The position numbers and the translations under genes were made by a program. Under the pieces are notes generated by a model, which ran no database searches, was not told where the DNA came from, and saw only the letters and a list, made by a program, of their open reading frames with translations. This document shows positions 7,569 through 11,416 of a stretch of DNA of 11,416 nucleotides, in pieces. The stretch is taken from positions 1-11,416 of the forward strand of contig DOZU01000157.1 in the NCBI GenBank assembly GCA_003517845.1, written 5' to 3'. Position 1 is the stretch's first letter. Every line of letters begins with the position of its first letter. Origin of the DNA: Clostridiales bacterium (GTDB lineage: Bacteria; Bacillota; Sulfobacillia; UBA995).

Positions 7569-7883
7569 TCATCGTGGCAACAACGGTACAACTTCCCTCC
7601 ACCCTCGCTCCGCTACAACCTGATACTTCTCCTGCGGGCCTGCCGTCGACAACTCGAACCATTTCCCGAACTCCTCGTGAATGACCCGTCGCACATCCTC
7701 TACAGAATGAACATCGTGGAGCCGCGGCAGGATCGTGCCAACCTCCGGCTCGTACTCGCCGGTATTGTCCTCGAAGTTGATGCCGATGGGATCCTCGTGG
7801 AATAAGATATCGCTCCGCCGCGTGTAGGCAGGGCCATAAACTCGTCTGAGTTCGGCCTCTATCCGGCGAATTGCGCGGCGCAT
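7569..7883 (-). CDS. Hypothetical protein, 104 residues, with EDPIGINFEDN motif
   Basis: A small soluble protein with a basic, amphipathic N-terminus (residues 1-20), then ILFHEDPIGIN (26-36), a tyrosine/acid stretch GEYEPEVGTILPRL (42-55), and a mixed helical region ending EEFGKWFE. I recall a widespread family of short uncharacterised proteins with a similar DPIGI...EYDPE core, but cannot name it. The start at ATG 7883 is supported by GGAGGGG six bases upstream; an in-frame GTG at 8000 would add 39 residues with less natural composition. The gene sits beside a truncated HicB-like ORF and interrupts the run of metabolic genes, so it may be part of a small acquired cargo. It could be a toxin-antitoxin or immunity-like protein; this is conjecture. 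It is 82 bases from dfsP. Confidence 0.65.
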   Translation of the reverse strand: MRRAIRRIEAELRRVYGPAYTRRSDILFHEDPIGINFEDNTGEYEPEVGTILPRLHDVHSVEDVRRVIHEEFGKWFELSTAGPQEKYQVVAERGWREVVPLLPR

Positions 7884-8037
7884 TCCGTTCCCCTCCGTCA
7901 CTCCGCTCTCCAGTCCGTCGAACTCGCGTGTAACCACTCCGTCCAATCGAAAGGTTCCGCGTTGGTCGCCGAGACACCTGCCGCATGGATTCCCCCTCAC
8001 GGTTGCCTCACCTGGCGAACAACGTGAGCCGCGAGTC
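7884..8037. other. Short stretch with no supported gene
   Basis: These 154 bases separate the truncated HicB-like ORF from the 104-residue hypothetical gene. They hold only the ribosome-binding site of the latter (7890-7896). An ATG at 7986 has a good GAGGGGG upstream, but its frame runs across the hypothetical gene with arginine- and proline-rich, shadow-like sequence. I see no toxin gene, terminator or repeat here. Confidence 0.5.
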
Positions 8038-8202
8038 TTACCGTCGGGTTACGCCACGCGATGAGGTAACCAACCGGCCAACCCTCGTCATCAACTCGTC
8101 AAGCGACGTCGCCTGCGCATGACAACCACGCAGGGCCGGAACGGAGGCCACATAGTATCCCGCGGCGACCCGCTCGATGATCACGCTGAACTCCCGGGCC
8201 AT
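8038..8202 (-). CDS. HicB-like antitoxin N-terminal domain, truncated
   Basis: A 54-residue ORF. The first 41 residues are a textbook HicB/UPF0150 domain: MAREFSVIIE, GYYVASVPALRGCHAQA, then SLDELMTRV. Where the family continues with a helix of the REAIELYLE kind, this ORF instead runs through a serine/arginine tail to an early stop. No HicA toxin lies on either side. HicB proteins neutralise HicA mRNA interferases and often bind their own promoter through a C-terminal DNA-binding domain, absent here. The ATG at 8202 follows GGGGGGAGACCG closely. It may be a decayed remnant, an orphan antitoxin, or a small stand-alone HicB-fold protein. Confidence 0.6.
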   Translation of the reverse strand: MAREFSVIIERVAAGYYVASVPALRGCHAQATSLDELMTRVGRLVTSSRGVTRR

Positions 8203-8277
8203 CGGTCTCCCCCCGTTCGACGTCCGCTGCGCTACCGGACGAGACTCGTAGCTGTGCTTCTTGAGCTGGGGGGACCG
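8203..8277 (-). ncRNA. Candidate three-way-junction RNA that hides the hicB-like ribosome-binding site
   Basis: On the minus strand, CGGTCCCCCC (8277-8268) can pair with GGGGGGAGACCG (8214-8203), ten pairs with an AG bulge. This encloses two smaller hairpins: AGCT at 8267-8264 with AGCT at 8253-8250 (10-base loop), and CGTCCG at 8241-8236 with CGGACG at 8226-8221 (9-base loop). The 3' arm of the outer stem is the G-rich stretch directly before the ATG at 8202, so folding would block translation start. It lies just after the acsC stop. There is no T run, so it is not a classic terminator. It is unlike any riboswitch family I can recall and is seen only by hand pairing. Confidence 0.3.
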
Positions 8278-8282
8278 TCTTC

Positions 8283-9638
8283 TCAGTTCGCGTGCCGTTT
8301 CCGGATGAGTTCGGGCAGGAAGCCGGGGATCTCGGCCGCCTCGCGCGGTCCCACCACGACCTGCCAACCCGGCAATTCATCCTCAATTTCGCCCTTCAGC
8401 CGCGCCACCAGGCCCGGAATCACCAGTTGGAGGTGGTCGACACGGGAGGCCACGTCGTGCTTGCGCACCATCTCCGCAATCGTCTCGGAGCCAAGCTTGC
8501 CCGCCGACCATGAGGCGAGCACGCACAGCCCACCGGTGTCCAATACCATCAGGTAAGCAGCTTGCCGGCTGTTCTCCACCTCGCCCGCGACCGCGTAGTA
8601 GGTCAGGGCGAAGTTGGTGGTCACCAGGATGCTGGCATCCCTTGCCGGCCGGTTGAACTCGTAGATCTTGCTCTCCACCGTGGGCGGCACCCGCGGGTCG
8701 GTGTAGATATCTTGGCGCAAGGTGAGGAAGGCCTGGAACCTGGCCGCGTCCACCTCGTCCAGGATGATTACCCCGGCATACTTCGGGATGGCCGCCGCCA
8801 GGACCACGGGCGAAGTGTTGCCGCAGGCACTGGGGAACACAACGGTGGGGTAGCCTAGCGGGCGGTGCTTCTTCACGAGGGCGGCCCGCCGGATCAGCGT
8901 CTGGTCCCGGACCAGGTCCGGCAGGCTCCCGGCATCCGTCGCCAATAGCAGGTCGGCAAAACCGGCCGACTCTACGCGCGCGGACAGGGCGGCGAGCGCC
9001 TCGACGCCGGGAGCGCGGACGCAAACTACCGTGTCGCGGGCCAGCCCCGGCAACACCCGGTCGGCGTTGGTGGCGGTGACGCATACCACGGGCTGGCGCG
9101 CCTTGCTCAGCTCGTAGGCGGCAAGCAGGATGCCGGGGTCCTCGGCCAGGAGGATGATGCCAGCGCCGGTCCGATCGAGCCCTTCCCGGACCAGCCGCAG
9201 GTACTCGTCGCGATTGCCGCTGGCACAGGCCAGGGCGGCGAGATCGAAACGTGAGACGCGGGCCAGCCGCTCAAACTGCCACTGGCTCAGGCACTCGAGC
9301 TTCGCGGCCCGTCGCTCGGCCGGCTCCGTGTCGCTGAGCAGCAAGCCCATACCGGGCGCTCGCAGGAAGGTCTTCTGGTGCCGGTGGAGCACTTCTTCCT
9401 CGCCGATCACCACCTGCCGGTCCCCCTGACCGATGGTGATCCGGCGGATTGGCGGTAGCATCGCCTCTTCCAGCTCGGCCCGGGTGGCCGGGTCGAGGTG
9501 GGGGCAGCGGTCAAGGCTCACCGCGCCGGAAGCGAGCTTCATGGCAAAGGCGAAGCAATTGGCCAAACCGCACTCCTTGCAGTTCTTCTTGCCGCCATCG
9601 GGGAGCCGCTTCTGAATGTCCGCGGCCTTGAGGGCCAT
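8283..9638 (-). CDS. acsC: Corrinoid iron-sulfur protein large subunit (CO dehydrogenase/acetyl-CoA synthase gamma)
   Basis: A 451-residue subunit that, with AcsD/CdhD, carries a methyl group on a corrinoid cofactor from methyl-tetrahydrofolate (or tetrahydropterin) to the A-cluster of acetyl-CoA synthase. The N-terminal [4Fe-4S] domain has Cys 20, 23, 28 and 45 (CKECGLANC ... RCP), the C-x2-C-x4-C-x16-C pattern of the family, which reactivates the cobalt. IRRITIGQGDRQVVIG (about 64-79) and HRHQKTF (85-91) are family motifs. A TIM-barrel-like region and a C-terminal corrinoid-binding region follow, with SACGNTSP at 270-277 and TNFALTYYAVAGEVE at 340-354. Length is normal. The ATG at 9638 follows GAGGAG (9645-9650) by six bases, 24 bases after cdhC ends. 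Unusually, no acsD/cdhD lies next to it on either side. Confidence 0.95.
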   Translation of the reverse strand: MALKAADIQKRLPDGGKKNCKECGLANCFAFAMKLASGAVSLDRCPHLDPATRAELEEAMLPPIRRITIGQGDRQVVIGEEEVLHRHQKTFLRAPGMGLLLSDTEPAERRAAKLECLSQWQFERLARVSRFDLAALACASGNRDEYLRLVREGLDRTGAGIILLAEDPGILLAAYELSKARQPVVCVTATNADRVLPGLARDTVVCVRAPGVEALAALSARVESAGFADLLLATDAGSLPDLVRDQTLIRRAALVKKHRPLGYPTVVFPSACGNTSPVVLAAAIPKYAGVIILDEVDAARFQAFLTLRQDIYTDPRVPPTVESKIYEFNRPARDASILVTTNFALTYYAVAGEVENSRQAAYLMVLDTGGLCVLASWSAGKLGSETIAEMVRKHDVASRVDHLQLVIPGLVARLKGEIEDELPGWQVVVGPREAAEIPGFLPELIRKRHAN

Positions 9639-9644
9639 CGGCTT

Positions 9645-9650
9645 CTCCTC
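9645..9650 (-). promoter_or_regulatory. acsC ribosome-binding site
   Basis: GAGGAG lies six bases before ATG 9638, in the 23-base gap after cdhC. It confirms the short N-terminus of acsC and co-transcription with cdhC. Confidence 0.7.
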
Positions 9651-9661
9651 CCGGATTCAGA

Positions 9662-10849
9662 TTACAGCCGGCCCGCTCGCTGGCGGAACCCGACCAGATC
9701 CTCGACGTTTTGAACGTCCTTCTCGGTGGCGATGGCGGCGATGACGCCCGCCGGCGCTACCTCCTTGGCCACTTCCTTCAGCGAGGAGGTCAGCCATGCC
9801 ACGCGGTTATAGCCCCCGTCACCTTTGAGGAACTTGGGCGACTTGAGGTACTGGACCCCCATCCCGAGGTAACCGGCGTTCTGCTTGCCACCGCTGGCCA
9901 GCCCGGCCAGCGAGGAGAAGGGCTCGCCGATCACGGTGGGCCCGACGAAGTCGCGGTTGACGATGCCGAAGCCATCGACCTCGGGGATGTAGAACACGAT
10001 AGCCTCGAAGCAACCGCAGGAAGTGTGGGGGTTCTCGAGCGCGCTATGCAGGCTGAACACCGTGCTCTCCCCCATCGACCTGGCGGCCACGATCTCGTTG
10101 ACCGCATCGTAGCTGACGTTTTGTTCGTCGATGAGCTGGCCCTTGGGCACCACGAACTGGGCCCCTTCCGGGTCGACCTTGGTGGCCGCCCGGCCGTCGA
10201 ACCAGTTGATGGCACCGCACAGCGACACGCGCTCGGGGGTGATGATGCAGACATGGGTGGGCGCGAAGCTCTGGCAGAGGACGCAACCGTAGAACTCGTC
10301 AACGTCCTCCTCCTTCAAGCCGAGGACCTTCTCGTCCCGCTCCCGGTATACCTTCATGGCGCTTTCCACCAGGCTCTTGACCTTCGCCGGCTCGGTGTAG
10401 AACTCGACCGACATCTTCTCGATGACTGGCAGCTCTGCCGTGAAGAGGTCGATCAAGATGCGGCCGATGGGGGCGAGCGAGTCGAGGCCCTTCTTCACCG
10501 AGTTCTTGTGGATCCGAATCCAGATCTCGTTGCGCTGCCCCATATGGAAAGCGCCTTCGATGTAGTTGATGTACTGATGGATGCGGCGCTCGACCACCGC
10601 TTCCAGATCCTTGTCCAGCTGCTCCCCTGCCACGTCGATCTTGATGAACAGCGGCTGGGCGGAGTCGGGCGGCATGTCCTTGAGGTCCGGCCCGGTCACG
10701 GTGATCCGATCGTGCTCGACCTCCGCCGCCGGGCGGACGGTGACCAGTTCTCCCTTGCGCGGGACCTCGGGGCCGCCGAACTCGACGTGATACTCGCCCC
10801 GGCGAATGCGCTCCCCTTCGTACTGCGGGCCTACATCCACGACGTACAT
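9662..10849 (-). CDS. cdhC: Acetyl-CoA synthase catalytic subunit (ACDS beta), short archaeal-type form
   Basis: A 395-residue enzyme that joins a corrinoid-bound methyl group, CO and CoA into acetyl-CoA at the nickel A-cluster. The A-cluster ligands are complete: Cys 189, 192, 201, 211 for the cubane side, and Cys 278-Gly-Cys 280 for the distal nickel. The spacings equal those of Moorella AcsB Cys 506, 509, 518, 528, 595 and 597, with a constant offset of 317. Phe195 equals Moorella Phe512. Family motifs include FYGCVLCQSFAPTHVC, LCGAINWFDGRAATKVDPEG and YIPEVDGFGIVNRD. The roughly 310-residue N-terminal domain of bacterial AcsB, which contacts CO dehydrogenase, is absent, as in archaeal CdhC. 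The acidic tail of methanogen CdhC is also missing. The ATG at 10849 follows GAGGAGG by six bases, so the short start is real and not a misread. The gene lies 32 bases after cdhB. Confidence 0.95.
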   Translation of the reverse strand: MYVVDVGPQYEGERIRRGEYHVEFGGPEVPRKGELVTVRPAAEVEHDRITVTGPDLKDMPPDSAQPLFIKIDVAGEQLDKDLEAVVERRIHQYINYIEGAFHMGQRNEIWIRIHKNSVKKGLDSLAPIGRILIDLFTAELPVIEKMSVEFYTEPAKVKSLVESAMKVYRERDEKVLGLKEEDVDEFYGCVLCQSFAPTHVCIITPERVSLCGAINWFDGRAATKVDPEGAQFVVPKGQLIDEQNVSYDAVNEIVAARSMGESTVFSLHSALENPHTSCGCFEAIVFYIPEVDGFGIVNRDFVGPTVIGEPFSSLAGLASGGKQNAGYLGMGVQYLKSPKFLKGDGGYNRVAWLTSSLKEVAKEVAPAGVIAAIATEKDVQNVEDLVGFRQRAGRL

Positions 10850-10855
10850 GGCTAT

Positions 10856-10862
10856 CCTCCTC
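10856..10862 (-). promoter_or_regulatory. Ribosome-binding site that fixes the short cdhC start
   Basis: GAGGAGG lies six bases before ATG 10849. The cdhB stop is only 32 bases upstream, so the missing N-terminal domain of CdhC cannot be encoded before this ATG. Confidence 0.8.
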
Positions 10863-10881
10863 TATAGTCCCTGCCCCATGG

Positions 10882-11416
10882 TCAACCGAGCGCCGCCACC
10901 AGCCCCTGAAGGTACTCGATCCAGCGGTCGCCGCGCGCGGTCACCGGCACGGTGTAGTCGGCATTGGGATGGCCTCGCCGGCATATGGCGAAGGTGCGCA
11001 GGTGCGGCGCGAAGTGCTTCAGCGTGGACAGGCCGCGCTCGGCGAGATCGCAGCGCACGCCCGAGAACAGCACGAGGTCGTGCTGACCCTGGCCGCGCAC
11101 TCCCTTCCAGTCCGGCATCTTCAAGAAATGCACGATCTCGATGATGTCATAGGTGGAGTCGGCCTTCTTGCCGTACTCCACCAGTTTCCGCTTGACGTGG
11201 GCGGTGGCGCAGATGGGTATATCCCGGGAGGCGGCGATGTTCAGGGCGTAGTCGATCAGCAGCTTGTCGCCGGCCGCAAGGCGCACCGCATCCGGTCCCA
11301 GCACGTACAGCGGGTTCTTGGCCCCGGCGATGATCTTGGCGGCTTCCGCCGGGTCGTCGACCACCCGGGCGGCCCGGGTGCCGGTCAGCACGTTCACCCG
11401 GTAATACGGGGTAGTC
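10882..11416 (-). CDS. cdhB: ACDS complex epsilon subunit, N-terminus beyond window
   Basis: At least 178 residues of a small Rossmann-like protein matching the ACDS epsilon subunit. In archaea this subunit binds the CO dehydrogenase subunit CdhA in an alpha2-epsilon2 unit. Supporting features are the DPAEAAKIIAGAKNPLYVLGP start, the middle segment with DIPICATAHVK, the loop MPDWKGVRGQGQHDLVLFSG, and the ending with CRRGHPNADYTVP. There is no cysteine cluster, as expected. The frame stays open to the window edge; the GTG at 11397 has no ribosome-binding site before it, so the true start is probably just outside. Bacterial acs operons normally lack this gene, so its place directly before a short cdhC marks an archaeal-type complex. 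cdhA is expected next upstream. The match is from family memory, without alignment. Confidence 0.85.
   Translation of the reverse strand, partial: TTPYYRVNVLTGTRAARVVDDPAEAAKIIAGAKNPLYVLGPDAVRLAAGDKLLIDYALNIAASRDIPICATAHVKRKLVEYGKKADSTYDIIEIVHFLKMPDWKGVRGQGQHDLVLFSGVRCDLAERGLSTLKHFAPHLRTFAICRRGHPNADYTVPVTARGDRWIEYLQGLVAALG

Noticed and set aside
7487..7591. N-terminal extension of dfsP by 35 residues
   Set aside because: The extra residues overlap the 104-residue gene and look unlike protein; GTG 7486 begins the conserved Rossmann-like segment and has a G-rich ribosome-binding site.
7510..7986. 158-residue open frame with a good ribosome-binding site at ATG 7986
   Set aside because: It is Arg/Gly/Pro-rich throughout and runs over the 104-residue gene, which has better composition and its own site.
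8047..8071. GGTTAC/GTAACC inverted repeat in the HicB-like ORF
   Set aside because: Only six pairs with a 13-base loop and no T run; too weak to call a terminator or operator.
7955..8100. A shifted reading of the HicB-like ORF (EGWPVGYLIAWRNP...) as a frameshifted C-terminus
   Set aside because: The shifted frame does not restore the HicB helix or match any domain I recognise, so a single frameshift does not explain the truncation.
9710..10867. 385-residue open frame on the plus strand opposite cdhC
   Set aside because: It mirrors cdhC almost exactly and has Asp/His/Leu/Gly-rich shadow composition.
11395..11397. GTG 11397 as the cdhB start
   Set aside because: No ribosome-binding site precedes it and the frame stays open to the window edge, so the gene probably starts further upstream.

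Overview
The window is GC-rich (about two thirds G+C by eye) and densely coding. It reads as a piece of a Wood-Ljungdahl (reductive acetyl-CoA) locus from an anaerobic, probably autotrophic or acetogenic organism. A bacterium is most likely: ribosome-binding sites are strong AGGAGG types, the formate dehydrogenase is the bacterial NuoG-like kind paired with a NuoF/HymB-like flavoprotein, and a DUF1275 membrane protein follows it. The acetyl-CoA synthase genes, however, are of the archaeal acetyl-CoA decarbonylase/synthase (ACDS) type. GC-rich anaerobic Actinobacteriota, Chloroflexota or deep Firmicutes are possible hosts; the window alone does not decide.

Left part, plus strand (1-4093): the C-terminal end of a NuoF/HymB-like subunit (cut by the window edge), a 915-residue cysteine-type formate dehydrogenase catalytic subunit, and a six-helix DUF1275 membrane protein. 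These look like one operon. An overlapping 23-codon mini-ORF sits at the second junction.

Right part, minus strand, read from the right edge leftwards (11416-4090): cdhB (ACDS epsilon, start beyond the edge), cdhC/acsB (acetyl-CoA synthase with a complete A-cluster but no N-terminal domain), and acsC/cdhE (corrinoid iron-sulfur protein large subunit). Then comes a stretch of about 800 bases that interrupts the metabolic genes: a possible folded RNA leader, a truncated HicB-like antitoxin, 154 bases with no supported gene, and a 104-residue protein of unknown function. After it come a DUF166 protein (DfsP-like) and korA-korB, a two-subunit 2-oxoacid:ferredoxin oxidoreductase. The two transcription units converge and their stop codons overlap in one CTAG at 4090-4093.

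How the genes fit together: formate dehydrogenase with its NuoF-like partner interconverts CO2 and formate using NAD(H) and/or ferredoxin, which is the entry to the methyl branch. AcsC carries the methyl group on a corrinoid. CdhC assembles methyl, CO and CoA into acetyl-CoA, and CdhB belongs with the CO dehydrogenase CdhA expected just outside the right edge. KorAB could carboxylate acetyl-CoA or succinyl-CoA using reduced ferredoxin. The methyl-branch enzymes, acsD/cdhD, acsE and cdhA are not in the window. No stretch over 300 bases lacks a gene; no tRNA, rRNA, CRISPR array or insertion sequence was seen.
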